Shown here: positions 23,086-34,694 of the stretch, piece after piece
Layout: the number at the start of each line of letters is the position of its first letter
Position numbering within the stretch: the first letter of the stretch is position 1
Source of the DNA: Gaeumannomyces sp. JS-464
Taxonomy: Eukaryota; Ascomycota; Sordariomycetes; Magnaporthales; Magnaporthaceae
Direction of reading: 5' to 3'
Length of the DNA: 64,000 bases
NCBI GenBank assembly: GCA_002197995.1
Contig: NGZR01000002.1
Coordinates: 6,634,001 to 6,698,000 of the forward strand
Made by a program: the position numbers and the translations under genes
The notes under the pieces: generated by a model
Databases searched by the model: none
Told to the model about the DNA's origin: nothing
The model's input: only the letters and a program-made list of their open reading frames with translations

Positions 23086-23349
23086 GAGAGACAGAGGTAA
23101 ATAGGTCTGACACACATCGAAATAGGCCAAAGTACCAGGTGCTCTGTCCTGTCCAGCTTGAGGTATCTAACATTAATATGCTGCTCGTCGCTACTGGATG
23201 CGACAGCATGTCCACTCGATAGTCCAAGACACATGACAAAAGGAGAAAAAAAAAGTTGCAACACATAAGGAATCAAACTTGACCGCCAACAGACATATGG
23301 TGAACCTGCAGAGACCAGTCTCGAGATTATTCCAAACTTCCATGCCAGA

Positions 23350-25446
23350 TCATTTCAGTCCAAGCTTTGCGAGCATATCATGGCGGTGGTAATAGCTTCG
23401 AATCCGTTTCCCCCAGATGTCTACCCGTGATGGAGATGAGAACATGTCAGCAAAAAAAAGCTGTTCCGTCCATGACTAGACTCGGACACCCCAAAATCTG
23501 CTCAACACAGTCCGACTTACACATAGGAATACTCAAAACGCAGACGATAACCTGGACCGTAGCCAAGGCGTTGAAGACGGGAGTGGCCCTGGTTTGGTTC
23601 TCCTGAATCCAGTCGTAGGCCTTGTAGGTCAGGGCGTAGCTGAAGACGTTCTTGAAGATTATCATGCAGGTGAAGCCCTCGATGGCAAGATCGCCTTGTT
23701 TGAGAAAGGATGTTAGCTACAAGGCTCAAAAGCATGACGGAAAGGAGCATCACTCACGGTATGCATCGACTATATAAAGCGACGAAGCAACGGCGCCAAC
23801 AACCATGCCGGCGACCACGAGCCCAAAGAACGCAATGGGGACGGACCAGTGATACTTCTCGCCCAGCAGCCCGTCGGCCGTGATGCCGAACCCGTACAGG
23901 CCGGCGCATCCCAGGACGAGCTGGGGGATGATGAGGAAGATGCGGAACTCGGGCTCGTAGATGCCGCCGTTCCACGCCGTCAGCTTCTTGGCGCTCCAGT
24001 CGGCGAGCCCGCCGGCGATGACGAACCCGACCAGGGCGCCGGCCAGGGCGCCCGTGTAGGCGTAGCCCGTGTTTACCTCGTTCCACCACAGCGGCGGGCC
24101 CAGGAAGAACTGGCCGAGGATGACGCCGATGAAGACGGTCCAGCCGATCATGGTGCCCTGGATCAGCGCGGCCCAGAAGAAGGCCGGCTGCGCGAAGAGG
24201 ACAAAGGGGCGCGCGAACAGGATGAAGAAGCTATCGTCCGTCTTGCGGCCGTCGAAGAGCGCGATGGACTCGGCAAAGGTCTTCTTGCGGGGTGCCGGCC
24301 TCGGCACGTCCATGGGCGAGATTTGCGGCGCGGCGTGGGAGGGAGGTCTGGTGGTGTCCTTGTCGCGCGACTGCTCCCCGCTGCTGGTCTTGTTGGTCGG
24401 CGGCGCATCGGCCGTGGCGGGCGCGTACGGCTGCCCGGGCTGCTCGGCCCGGCCGTTGTCGTTGAACCGGCTAGCGGTATTCGGCTTTGACGCGACGTGC
24501 TCGTCCTCGGAGAGCATGTGTCCGTGTTGAGAGACTGGTCGCGGCGGTACGCCACCTCGGGGCATAGAAACACGATAGCCGGCAGGCTTGCGGCGCAGAG
24601 TATCGCGACTAGGTAGAAGGTCCACACCAGCCTATGGTGGTGTGTGATTTTTCCGACGAGGGGGTGGCGAAGGCGCCGCCAAAGACGGCCAGGTTAGTGC
24701 CGGCCATGCGCTTGCCGCGTTCCTGTGGGGATCGCATATCAGTACATATCGAAAGGAACCCCTGGGTTGATCTCCGCCATAGCGGCGCACGCACATGTAC
24801 ATAGTAGAGATCTCCAACGGCGACGTTGATGAGAGCCTCGTAAGGGGCGACGCCAAATCCCTGGATATACCCTGGCAGCGACCATGCTGTCGTAGTTGGT
24901 GCCGACGGAGCCCGCCCAGGCACTAGAGATTATGATGATGACGAGGCCGAAAACGAAGCGTGGCGCTTGCCCCAGATGCGGCTCGAGGCACAAAGATGAT
25001 GCCCATGAGGCCGACGCCAGCAGGAAAGTAGCCGGTCAGCAGGGCGATCTTTGTGAAGTCGACGGTGAACCATAGCGACAGCGTGACCGTGTTGGCAGCC
25101 AGGATGGGCCCGAGGGCGACGGCGACGGTGGCGACCAGCGAGAGGATGGAGGTGAGAGGTCGCGCCGCCACAGCGGCCAGTTGAGCGGATCGTTGGGGTC
25201 GTCGGACGGCTGCGGCACCAGGATAATGGGCACGGGCCGCTCCGGTCGCACTTAGCCCCGAGTCCCTTCGGCGGCGAAGAAGCGGGCGCTCGGGATTGTC
25301 GAAGTACGGGTCGTGCCTGTGTCGGCGGGCGTCAGTCGCTGCGGCTTTGGCCCGCTGAGGATGCATTTGCGGCGGCTGCTGCTGCTGCTGCTTGCTTACC
25401 TGGGACATGGTCCATGGACCTTGTCCTCCAGAATTCCTAAACCCAT
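23350..25446 (-). CDS. MFS drug/metabolite transporter, eight frame breaks
   Basis: Twelve-span-type major facilitator. Start ATG at 25444-25446 (MGLGILEDKVHGPCP) was chosen because exon 1 (25400-25446) leaves phase 2 and joins HDPYFDNPE; a later ATG does not. Exons: 25400-25446, 24795-25316, 23758-24722, 23521-23694 and 23350-23420. Markers: VPQPSDDPNDPLNWPLWRRD, ILAANTVTLSLWFTVDFTK, FGVAPYEALINVAVGDLYYV joined by an intron to ERGKRMAGTNLAVFGGAF, EVAYRR, a long polar loop, then FFLGPPLWWNEVNTGYAY, and the last exon ending MLAKLGLK. Frame breaks lie near 25258, 25235, 25155, 24992, 24965, 24870, 24660 and 24525. All but one fit a missing base and one (24870) an extra base; with these the sum is 594 residues exactly. 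No stop codon or lost splice site remains after that, so I favour assembly errors over a pseudogene, but the cluster is dense. Confidence 0.75.
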
Positions 25447-26400
25447 CTTGACAGAGTGCTCAAAGACTACTCCCTATGTTCGCGTGGTTGTTTCTCGTGC
25501 TGGAGTGAGATGGACACATTGGTGTCATATGTCATGGGCAAGACAAAGCGTGTTGACGTGCGGCTGGAGGAGGCCAGGTCCCGACGGCAAGATGCGCTAG
25601 CCGCAGACGCCTGCGACGACCGGCACACAGTGGTGGCATGGTGGCATAGCACCGCGCGTATCCGTAAAGGGATACTGGGTTGCATAGGGCGCGGCCTAAA
25701 CCCAGCACGCAGCAAGCTCGACACTCAACGAAGCGGGGCAATGCGCCCATCATTAAACCTTGAGCCAATGGCCTGACCCAAGAGACACTGATCGGCTCAT
25801 GTTCCCGCTGAAAAAAAAGATGCAGCGGTTTCTGTTCCGATGAGCCGACCTCCTACCCCGACTTCTGCATCCCCGCATTCCGTTTCCCGCTCTGAGTCCA
25901 TATCGTGGTTTCGTGATGCCCATGAGCACTTTTCACTCTGCTTTTGATATTTCGTAGAGCTGCTGAAGAGACCCATTTTGGTACAGAAAGCGATCGAGCG
26001 GTAGAGCACGCGCCTCGACTCCATTACCGTGCCCCATTGCGGGGAAGCCTGCCACTAACGAACGGAGAGTGGGGCCTGTTTCTATCCAGCCGGGCTGTTC
26101 CAAGCATCTGGATGCGAATTTCCTGGTCTCACGGCGCACCGTCGAAAGCCTAAGCGGCGGACTGTCCCGGCGAAGGCAGATTCGCGCTCGGAATCGGGGC
26201 CGTATTCGGTTGGCGACCTGTTCATCGAACATACCTGGTATACAGCAAAGACGTCACGACACGGCTCACTCAAATAGACTTTTGGAGGAAATGACGATGA
26301 GGGGCGGGTCTGAATCAATTACTCTGTGGCCCCCTGGTCGCCGTGGTAATGGTAATACAGGTGGCTACGGGGCAATTCCTCCCCATCGCGGCGCAAAGCC
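25447..26400. other. Intergenic, no supported gene
   Basis: Promoter side of the MFS gene and 3' side of the RibD-like gene. Short frames only. A GAGCGGTAGAGC string near 26000 recalls a tRNA D-arm, but no T-arm or acceptor stem follows. Confidence 0.4.
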
Positions 26401-26970
26401 TCATGCGTTTTGACAGCCGCCGCCACTTGACTCGTAGATCACCCCGTACTTGCACATCGCAATTCCGCTTGCGAGGATTTCGCTGCCCGTCAGTCGAAGC
26501 CGCCGACTCGATGCCGGGCCTCCACCGATCATCTTGATGCCCTGCCCCAGGATCACAGGGACGATGGCGACCTCGACCGTGTCCACGACGCCCTCGTCCA
26601 AGAGGGCGGCCGCCAGGGTGCCGCCGCCGAACAGCCAGACGTCGCGCCCGAACCGCCGCTCAGCCTCGGCGACCCACGCGACCGCCTCGGCCGTGCCCGC
26701 GAGGACCGTGACGTCTTGAGCAGAATCGCCGGCCAGCCCGGTGCTTGTGACGACGGCCACGCGATCCTTGGGCCGGCCCTTGAGCGGGTTTTCGTCGCCC
26801 TGCGCGAGCATCGTCTCGTAGGTCTTGCGGCCCATGATGAAGGCGTCGAACTGGGCGTAGAGCGCGGCAAAGTCGATCGAGTCGTCTGGCGGGATCCAGT
26901 CGTAGGACCCATCCGGCCGGGCGATGAAGCCGTCGAGAGAGGCGGCCACGTTGTAGCGGAGCTTGCCCAT
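26401..26970 (-). CDS. RibD C-terminal / dihydrofolate-reductase-like protein
   Basis: Intronless, intact, 189 residues. Single-domain member of the RibD_C/DHFR-fold family (bacterial YyaP/YwjB type), an NADPH-binding reductase fold whose substrate in fungi is not known. Features in order: GKLRYNVAASLDGFIARPDG at the start, DAFIMGRKTYETML, a nucleotide-binding strand with VAVVTSTGLAG, DVWLFGGGTLAAALLDEG (the GGG cofactor loop), and VAIVPVILGQGIKM. The start was chosen at the ATG 26968-26970; the upstream extension has only a TTG. The lack of introns and the bacterial-type family are compatible with ancient horizontal acquisition, though codon use looks like that of its neighbours. Confidence 0.85.
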   Translation of the reverse strand: MGKLRYNVAASLDGFIARPDGSYDWIPPDDSIDFAALYAQFDAFIMGRKTYETMLAQGDENPLKGRPKDRVAVVTSTGLAGDSAQDVTVLAGTAEAVAWVAEAERRFGRDVWLFGGGTLAAALLDEGVVDTVEVAIVPVILGQGIKMIGGGPASSRRLRLTGSEILASGIAMCKYGVIYESSGGGCQNA

Positions 26971-28043
26971 TGTGTGTAGAAACTTGTTCGTTTGTTGCTT
27001 CCTCTCCAATCAGGGCTTTCTGAAGTATTTCACGAAGCTTTAATTCACTCCAGTGGAAAGAACTATCACCATCCTACGTTCACTCCAAGTATTCTCAACA
27101 GACCATCACTTGGCGATTTGAGAAGTTTCGGTTTCCGAGGCTAACTCCGCCCCAGAGCTGCTTAGCGCATTAGAATGCATCTCTGCATTGGAACGGCTAG
27201 CGGCGAAGGAAGGAAACATGAACGAAGGAAAAGAGAGTCTGGGACAGCAAAAGACATGCAGAATGTGTCTAGACGTCCTCGAGATCTTTCTCAAAAAGGG
27301 TCCTCATTCATCTCGACAATGTCAGTTCTGCTGTCCAAGTCTGGATCCGTTCTTGAAGCCCACAAATGGAGCTTACAAACACCGACTCGCCGATGCGAGT
27401 GCACGAAAGCCCGAGATGCCGACGCAGAAACTCCCATTGCGGAAGGAGGGAGTGCTGCGGTGGGTAAAGGCGTTCGCTGCATTATTCAGCGCCGCAGGAT
27501 TCTGGCGCGGGACTGAACCTGAAGCCTCGGAATTTCCTAAAGGGGAACGCGCGCGCTCCCCCACAGCCCCTCAATTGGCTCTTCGGCGCGCGCAGCAACC
27601 GCCTAACATCCGCGATCGCTAGAACGGTTGGCGCCAAGTCCCGCGCGGCTCTTCATGCGGCTTGGTGCCTCGCGTGCTGACGTGACGGGATTTGAACTTC
27701 TCGGTCTTCAAGCATGAACCGCATATGGAAAGAGGGCAAGGGGAACTGGGGACTTGGGGACGATGGGCCAAGCAGCTTCTGCAACAATATCCGTGGATTT
27801 GTAAGTCGTTCGCTGGCAGTGGTTTCAGCCTGGAGGGGAAAGGGCAAGCAAATATGCAATGGCAAGACATATATAAAGGGCATTGACATGGCCTTGGTGA
27901 ATAAAAGAGGTTCGCTTTGGACATCAAGCAAATCGTCAACCCTTGGAAGACGATATCACCTGCAGCAATAGAGGTAGCCAGCCCCTTGGGCATCTCGAAG
28001 CAACCCAACCGACCGCCATAGACACAAGACAAAAGCAGCGACA
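26971..28043. other. Intergenic with FMN-reductase promoter
   Basis: A 1.07-kb divergent region. A clear TATA box, TATATAAA, lies at 27870-27877, 167 bases before the FMN reductase ATG. A 144-residue Cys-containing frame at 27188-27622 has no family resemblance. Near 27690-27720 the minus strand reads GTTCAAATCCCG, similar to a tRNA T-arm, but no D-arm accompanies it. Confidence 0.45.
27870..27877 (+). promoter_or_regulatory. TATA box for the FMN reductase gene
   Basis: TATATAAA, 167 bases upstream of the ATG at 28044 and correctly oriented. The assignment rests on position and sequence only. Confidence 0.5.
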
Positions 28044-28782
28044 ATGTCAACCCCCGGTGCCCCCGCCAAGATCGCCGTGCTCTCCATGAGCACCCGCAAG
28101 CCCAGAGTGGGCAGCAAGATCGCGGCCCTGGTCAAGGAGACGCTCGAGAGGGAGGCGGACCCGACCGCCCACGTGGTGAAGCTGGTCGACCTCGCCGACT
28201 TCAACCTGCCCGTTTACGACGAAGAAGTGATACCCGCGCAGGTGCCGGCGCAGGCGCAGTTCAAGCTCGAGCACACCAAGCGCTGGAGCGCCGAGATCGC
28301 CTCGCACGACGCGTACATGCTCGTGATCCCCGAGTACAACTACTCCATTGCGGGCGGGACCAAGAACGCGATTGACGTAAGGTTGCCCCAGATGGTTTCG
28401 GGAAATACGCACCCGCCTGGGTGATTGCAAAACGTGTCGTGGGTGATAACGAGACTAAAATATTTCTTGACATCAAATTGAAAAGTACCTGTACAACGAG
28501 TGGCTCGATAAGCCCGCCGCCATCGTTAGTTATGGCATCGGAGGCGGCACTAAAGCATCCGCGACGGCCAAGGAGGTGCTGACGGGCATGAAGTTGCGCG
28601 TCGCCGAGACCAGGCCAGCCTTCGCCTTTGCCGGCGGCCTCGGCCCGGACGCCTTCGCGGCCATGAACACGGGCGAGCTGGGCGACGAGTCGCGCAAGAA
28701 GTTCGAGGCCGAGACGGCCGAGAGCGTCCTCAAGGCGTTTGCGGAGATCAAGACGCTGCTGGCGGCTCCTGTCCAGGCGTGA
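28044..28782 (+). CDS. NADPH-dependent FMN reductase / quinone reductase-like flavoprotein
   Basis: Cytosolic flavodoxin-fold reductase (NADPH_FMN_red family, the group that includes yeast Lot6), expected to use NAD(P)H to reduce FMN or quinones. Exons 28044-28376 and 28486-28782 close without correction, 209 residues. The intron starts GTAAGG and ends AAAAG. The first strand and FMN-phosphate loop read KIAVLSMSTRKPRVGSKIAA. The family hallmark PEYNYSIAGGTKNAID is followed directly by YLYNEWLDKPAAIVSYGIGG across the splice. Alpha-helical C-terminus. Confidence 0.9.
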
Positions 28783-29875
28783 GGGAAGGGCTGGGGCTCC
28801 ATGGCTTTGTGGTAGTTTACCCATTGTTGCATCTTTTGGCGGGTTGCGCAGCCCGTGTGTTTAGCCAGGAATTGAGCGAGCTATGAGTTATGCACGTCAT
28901 TCATCTTCGTCTGGTATCTCGGCCGCTCCGACGAAGTGCCCAACTTGCAAACCGGACCGGTTGGGCCGGGCATTGGCAGCGGCACTTCCCGATATTCGTC
29001 TGGTGCCTTGCAGATCTTTGGTGTCCGCTGTCGGCCACGGACGGGCAGCGTTCGAAATTGCATGTCGTTAGGCACTGTATAAAGTTTGAACTCTGGGATA
29101 TTGCCGTCTCCATCTTGAAAACTTTCAATGTCTGCCCACCGGTTAGTAACAATGACGTTAGGTTGGTACCGCGAAACTCTTTGAAGATCACTCCTGGGAC
29201 GAGGCAGGTACGGCCATGAGTGACAACAAATTGCAAGTTGGAGCGACAGTGGTATGCAGGGTTTTCGTGCGCCGTGCACTGCGGGTGAGAAGCTTAGCTT
29301 GCTCAAACCCGAGAGCTATGGAACACCAGGCTCAATATCAATGCCTAAACATGGTTTGATTGGCAGCTGTCTCCATGACACAGCAGACAGCTGGAAGCAG
29401 GGCAATCCAATCGACGGAAAGAAGGGCGATTCCTCGGTGGCCGCGCACGCCACTCAACCTTCTTGCCCCTTGCGTTCTTCGGCCGCCAAGCCTGCCCGCG
29501 CTTGTGAGGGAGGAGGGGGTGGGCGCAGGAATGGAGCCGGCCCAGCCGATGGCTCGACCATTCATTGCGCCGATCTGGGGGAGCAACAACCATTGAAACC
29601 CACGCGTCCCCCTGTCGGCCCCAGATCCTAGCTCGGTCCCCCAGTTTGTTTCCCAAGCAAGCACGCAAGGTACCGTCCCGTGCAGCACATATCCGTCCGC
29701 CTTTCCCCTCTTGTGATCTGCCGTTGGAAACTCTCACCATTCCTTTTTCTTCACACACTCCTTCAAAACCTCGACGTCAAAGACACATCAGCCATTTAAG
29801 CCTCGCAACTGCAAACCTCGGGCGGAACATTCGTTTCAAGACACCCCGATAAACACGCAACACACACCAGCAACA
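28783..29875. other. Intergenic, CFEM gene promoter side
   Basis: About 1.1 kb without a supported gene. The last 200 bases before 29876 are pyrimidine- and CA-rich, as is usual for strongly expressed fungal genes. No other element recognised. Confidence 0.4.
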
Positions 29876-30460
29876 ATGAAGACCTCCGCCGTCCTCGCAG
29901 CCCTGGCGCTCGCCGTCGCCACCAACGCGCAAACAGCCGGCGACCTGCCCAAGTGCGCTGTAAGTCGACTTCCATTCTTTCTTCAACACGTTTTTCACCT
30001 GCCACTCCCGAACTCTCCTATCAATATCAATACCAGCCTCCAACTAACACCCATCCCCTTTTTCTCCCCCCCTCAACAGCAAGACTGCGCAAACCAGTTC
30101 CTCCTGAACGGCATCGGCAACTGCGGCCGCGACCCAAAGTGCATCTGCTCCAACAAGTCCTTCATCAGCGACATCTCGTGCTGCCTAGCCAAGCCGGGCG
30201 GCTGCAACGCCGACGACCAGAAGAAGGCCATCGCCTTCGCCGCCCAGTTGTGCCAGGCCAACGGCGTCACCGTCCCCAACCAGGTCGTCTGCAACAGCCT
30301 CGCCGGCGGCGCCAACGCCACCGCCTCCACCACCTCCTCCTCGCCCGCCGGCTCCGCCGCCACCTCGTCGTCCGCCAAGGCCTGGGCCCCACGCCAGACC
30401 GGCGCCCCGGCTGCCGTCGGCCTCCTCGGCGGCCTGGCTGCCGCCGCTGTGCTGCTGTAG
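29876..30460 (+). CDS. CFEM-domain GPI-anchored cell-surface protein
   Basis: Secreted, probably GPI-linked CFEM protein. The family includes haem/iron-acquisition proteins and infection-related effectors. Exons 29876-29959 and 30080-30460, 154 residues, phase closed. Signal peptide MKTSAVLAALALAVATNAQ. CFEM segment: LPKCAQDCANQFLLNGIGNC, then DPKCICSNKSFI with the key Asp two residues before the CxC, ISCCLAKPGGC, and AAQLCQANG. The Ser/Thr/Ala-rich stalk ends in a hydrophobic GPI signal (GLLGGLAAAAVLL). I count nine cysteines in the domain rather than eight; one of the adjacent CC pair is extra. The conserved Asp would be the axial haem ligand if this member binds haem. Confidence 0.92.
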   Translation: MKTSAVLAALALAVATNAQTAGDLPKCAVSRLPFFLQHVFHLPLPNSPININTSLQLTPIPFFSPPQQQDCANQFLLNGIGNCGRDPKCICSNKSFISDISCCLAKPGGCNADDQKKAIAFAAQLCQANGVTVPNQVVCNSLAGGANATASTTSSSPAGSAATSSSAKAWAPRQTGAPAAVGLLGGLAAAAVLL

Positions 30461-31358
30461 ATGAGATGGCTAGAGATGAATGTGCCTGGCGGGGAGGACG
30501 GATCTAATATGTGGAGAGTGTTGTAATGTACTACTAATGTTGACTACTGTCATTTCTTTCTCGTGCTTTACATGAAATCGAAAAGCAAGAAGGTCGGCGG
30601 CATTCTATCATGCTTGCGTTCAGGCAGTAATTCAGAATGTATGTGTGATTGCACCTGTGCGGATGTTCCGGCGTTTGCGCAGGGCTGTTTTGTTCAATGT
30701 TCTCGACCTGATGTCCCATTACAGGACAATTCCTTTCCCCGGCTTGGGGAGCCAAGTCAAACGTGAGCTTTGGTCACTGGGATGCGGGCTCGGGTCAGGT
30801 TGTTTTGCCCATCATGGCACGATTCCTCAGGCCATCGCGAGCATCGATACCAGAACATAGTACAGGCGGTCAAGGGCTCGCTTTTGGCTCTATTGCTCTA
30901 TTGCAAACACATGGTTTAGTCTACATATTGCCCACTTGATCTTTGACTGTGAAATGATTGCATGATAATGGCGGCAATTTCTTCAATTTGTGCAAACCCC
31001 TATCCATCTGGAAAGAACCCATCCTATCTATCCCATGGGCCAAAAGGGGAAGCAAGGGAAGCGTGCTTCTCTCAAAAACAAGCGCCTCCGTTATGCAAGT
31101 ATTAGAAGGTTTTAGAGAAAAACGCGATCAGAGATCTGGCTCAAATCTTTTTGTCTGCAACGGAAACATGCACCTCATGCCCAAGTCTAATGTCGTGATA
31201 AGGAGAGTCGAGAAAGTGGCTGGGAAGATGGAGAAATGAGTAGCAAGCCAAGGGCAAGCTAAGAAAATTGGTTTGACAAAAATTGAAATACGGAAAAAAA
31301 AAAAAATTTGCAAAAACGCCAAACCCTGGTCTTGTCCAGGCGGATGATCTTGCTTTCA
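30461..31358. terminator. Convergent 3' region, CFEM / Csc1-like
   Basis: A 0.9-kb space between converging stop codons. An A run of 13 lies at about 31292-31304. No coding content. Confidence 0.35.
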
Positions 31359-34300
31359 TCATCGCCGCCTGGAACTGTTGCCGCCTCTAAAGTAATCGTA
31401 AGTCATGGGATCTTGCGTATCCTCCTGGGGCAAATTTCCATAGCCCTGAGGTCCACCCCCAAGCATTCCAGGGGCGTGACCGCCGCCACGCTCGGAAGCA
31501 GGCGTAGGGGGCGTTTGATTGCCTGCCGCGTATCCACGGGCGGCAGTGCCTGGTGGTGGCGACAGCGGCATACCAGCGGCGTGGCCCACCAGGTTTAGAG
31601 CCGCTGTCATTCGCCGCGGTGCCCATCCCATAAAGGGGCGAACGCGTGCGTGACATATCGCCGTACGTGCCTTGCTGAGGGGGCTGACCGTATGCGCCTG
31701 GCTGAGAGGGCATGCCGTAGGGCGACTGCTGGCCGGGGTATTGCGAACCCGGGCTGTTGTAACCCGAGGACGGCGGGTTATACGGCGGGTAGGCGGCAGG
31801 GCCGGCCGAGGCGGATCGGGAGGTGGGGTCAGTGCGCATCGGCTGGGCTGCAGAGAACTGGCGTCGCCCGGTCATGCCGCCAACAGGAGTTGAAGGCCTC
31901 GAATCCGGGCCGCCGCTGTGGAGACTGGGTGTTCCCGGGCGCGTGTTGTAGATTTCGCCGCCTCCGTGGTTGTCGGCGAACTCGTCACGGTTCTTGTAGT
32001 ATTCAAAGTCCAGCTTCGACTCGGGCACCAACTCGAAGCCAGGCATCGCCGCCATAGACTTGCCCGGCTTTCCGGCCTGCATAGCATCCAGGCGGTAGGT
32101 ATCCGAGTATCCGGACACAGACATCGTATCACCAGACCCGGCCTCCCTTCCGTCAGAAAGTCGGCCCTGGTACACAGAGGCGAGAATGTTTTGGGCCTTG
32201 GCGTGGACCATTGGCGTGATTAAAGGCTTGTACAACGCCGGGTGGCCGAACCGGGCAGCGAGGCGGTCGTTGCGATGTGACTCCTTTCCCACTGCCATGC
32301 CATTCTCGTTGTCTGGGCTCGCGATGACCCTCGTGCTGTAGAAGTGAATCTTGGTGTCGAAGGCGTGTGAACAGTAGATTTTAAAAATAAGCAGGATAAT
32401 TGGCAGCGGTCCAAGTGCCATAGACTGGTAGCGGGTCCAGACGTCACCGCGCACCCAGGTGACAAGGAACACAACCAGATGGCTGAGGAAGGTCGCGAAA
32501 AGAATGCGGTTGTACAAGACACGCCAGAACATGCCGCCCGACTCGGTCTTGGTCACGAAAATGTACATCAGGATGTACTTCCTCAATGCCACGTCGACGG
32601 CAAAGTAGAGCGCCACGGCGGGCAGGATCAGGGGCTGGATCGGAGCAAAGGATATGGCCACCGTGGCGTAGAACAGGAAAAAGTTGTAGTAGCTCGCATA
32701 GTCGAACGGCGGTGGCGCGGTGAGCTCGATCAACTCACGGGTGTTGGGTTAAAAAATTTGCGCCGGATGAAACTCCATGCCAGGGGCCATAGCTGGGCGA
32801 GGTCGATAGCCGCACCGAGCTGCCGGTTGAGAATGTAGGTGATCCAGAAAGGCGAGATAGTGCAAAGCGACGTCATGAAACTTGTTGCGACTTCTTCCTG
32901 AATGATAACTCGGAACGCGTCCCTGCCCTTGCTGGTCTTGTCAACCACATTGCTGACGAATCCCCACAGGGCACTGAAGAGGCAGAAGACGATCAGGTTG
33001 TTGAAGACGAAGAAGGCGTACAGCTTGGCCGTGACGTGACGCTCTCGGCCAGTCTTTGTCTGGTCACCGGCACGCATAGAGAGCCGCCGGAAGATGATGG
33101 GGAGCGCCATATAGATCAACGAAGTGATGGCAGGATTCGCAACACCCTGAACAAGCTGCCAGAACTCCTGATTCGCCCTGAGGTTGTCGCCAAAGGCCTT
33201 CCACACCATGCCGAGGTTACTCAAGTTGACCAGGAACATTGCAATGCAGGCGTTGGGGCCGATCCAGAGAATGGTTAGAAGTATGATCCAAAGAGAGATT
33301 ACGAATCGGCGCCGCTTCCTGGTTGCCTTTGTCAGTGGCATGTTGTCCCAGATGATGTCGTTTGGCCTCGGAGCCAACTTGATGGTCGTTCCCATGGGGC
33401 TTATTGCGAGCCGCAAAGGCGATGGCGTGGGCCTCGCTAATGTCAGAGTACGAGGCAAAACCGTACGTCATGGTGTTCCGCTTGTCGACACTGGCCCTGA
33501 CCTCCTTGATCTCGATCTCAAGGTCCTTGATGCGCTGCGTCAGATAATCGATAGCGTCGACCTTTTGCCCCCTCGGGTACGTGTTGTACGAGCGGTCCTT
33601 CTTGGACGGCTTGCACTCCGGCCGCTTCGGGGGCAGGTTCTTGGGATCCCTCAGGTATTTGGCCAAAACCTCCTCTAGCTTTCGCACGGTTTTCTCGTGT
33701 TCGCTGATGAGTTCGGGGAGAATCTTGACATTTCGGGCAACGGCGGTCCTGGAGAAAGACGAATTGGGCGCGATCGAGTCGATGACTCTAGCAATTCCTT
33801 CGTCGGACGCCTTGTCCTTGGGTATGTCGTACATCTGCATCGGCTGGTTAGCATTTTCACCACTCAACATAGCGTCCAAGCCCTCCCACCGGGGTCACAC
33901 AAACCCCAACGAGACATCTCACGGGAGAGGGAAAAGCAGGCTGACATACCATCAGAGTCCTGGCGTGTAGACTGTTCTGATACTCTTCACTCAGGAAGTA
34001 GATGCGGCGAAGCTCCAGAACCTTCCTATAGTTGAACCACAGAAAGCCGCACACGGTGAAGGTGTAGAAGTAGGCGAATCCAACCGTGTGCCATTGGTCG
34101 AAAGACGTAAAGCCAGTGGCACGTGGTGTGATCTTCATGATAAAGTCTTGGTCGGTACTCTTGGAGATATTGATGGGGATGAGTACGGCGCAGCCGACGA
34201 CGGCGAGGATGAAGAACAGGTTTCTCAGCATTCTGGTGAAGCGCATGAACAAGGCAGCGTCCAGGCCTACTAGGCGCACCAAGTCCTTCTCGTCCGTCTT

Positions 34301-34694
34301 CCACAAGGGGACGACCCAGGCGAAGATGCCCTTCCCCAGGGGCGGGGGTGCGTGTGCTTCGTCGGCATGCTTGAGTTTCGGGGCGTATACGACGCCGTTG
34401 TACGGCCGGAGGAGCGAGAACGCGAGCGCGATACCCGCGGTGAAGCCGATCGATGTACCAAGGGAGTACACCAGTGATTTGGTTTGCAGCTATGAGAAGC
34501 AACAAGAATTAGTCAGGGGACCCAGGACAATGGGAGAGATTCTATGACAGTATATGCGTGACACTGCTCACCAAGTTGTTGAAGGGGTCCCGTAGCAGCT
34601 TGAGGAACTCCTGCGCAGGGTCGTCGGCGCTGGGTGCGCCCGTACGAGCTTGCCTGGCCAGCAGCTCAGGAACCGCTCGTGCGAAGACTTCCAT
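31359..34694 (-). CDS. CSC1: Csc1/TMEM63-type calcium-permeable mechanosensitive channel (DUF221)
   Basis: Hyperosmolality- or stretch-gated cation channel family (RSN1_TM, PHM7_cyt, RSN1_7TM). Exon 1 34572-34694 (MEVFARAVPELL), exon 2 33950-34489, exon 3 31359-33834. The N-terminal module has LVYSLGTSIGFTAGIALAFS and FTRMLRNLFFILAVVGCAVL. The cytosolic loop reads TLM joined to MYDIPKDKASDEGIARVIDS (an acceptor 9 bases earlier is also in frame), and ends with GFASYSDISEAHAIAFAAR. The 7-TM core includes LVNLSNLGMVW and ELIELTAPPPFDYASYYNFF. The tail is long and Pro/Gln/Gly-rich, ending PMTYDYFRGGNSSRRR. Frame breaks near 33390 (extra base), 32740 (missing base) and 31595 (extra base); corrected length is about 1045 residues with phase closing. 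Confidence 0.88.

Noticed and set aside
25990..26020. GAGCGGTAGAGC, similar to a tRNA D-arm
   Set aside because: No downstream T-arm with TTCGA and no acceptor pairing.
27690..27720. GTTCAAATCCCG on the minus strand, similar to a tRNA T-arm
   Set aside because: No D-arm, anticodon stem or matching acceptor stem within 110 bases.
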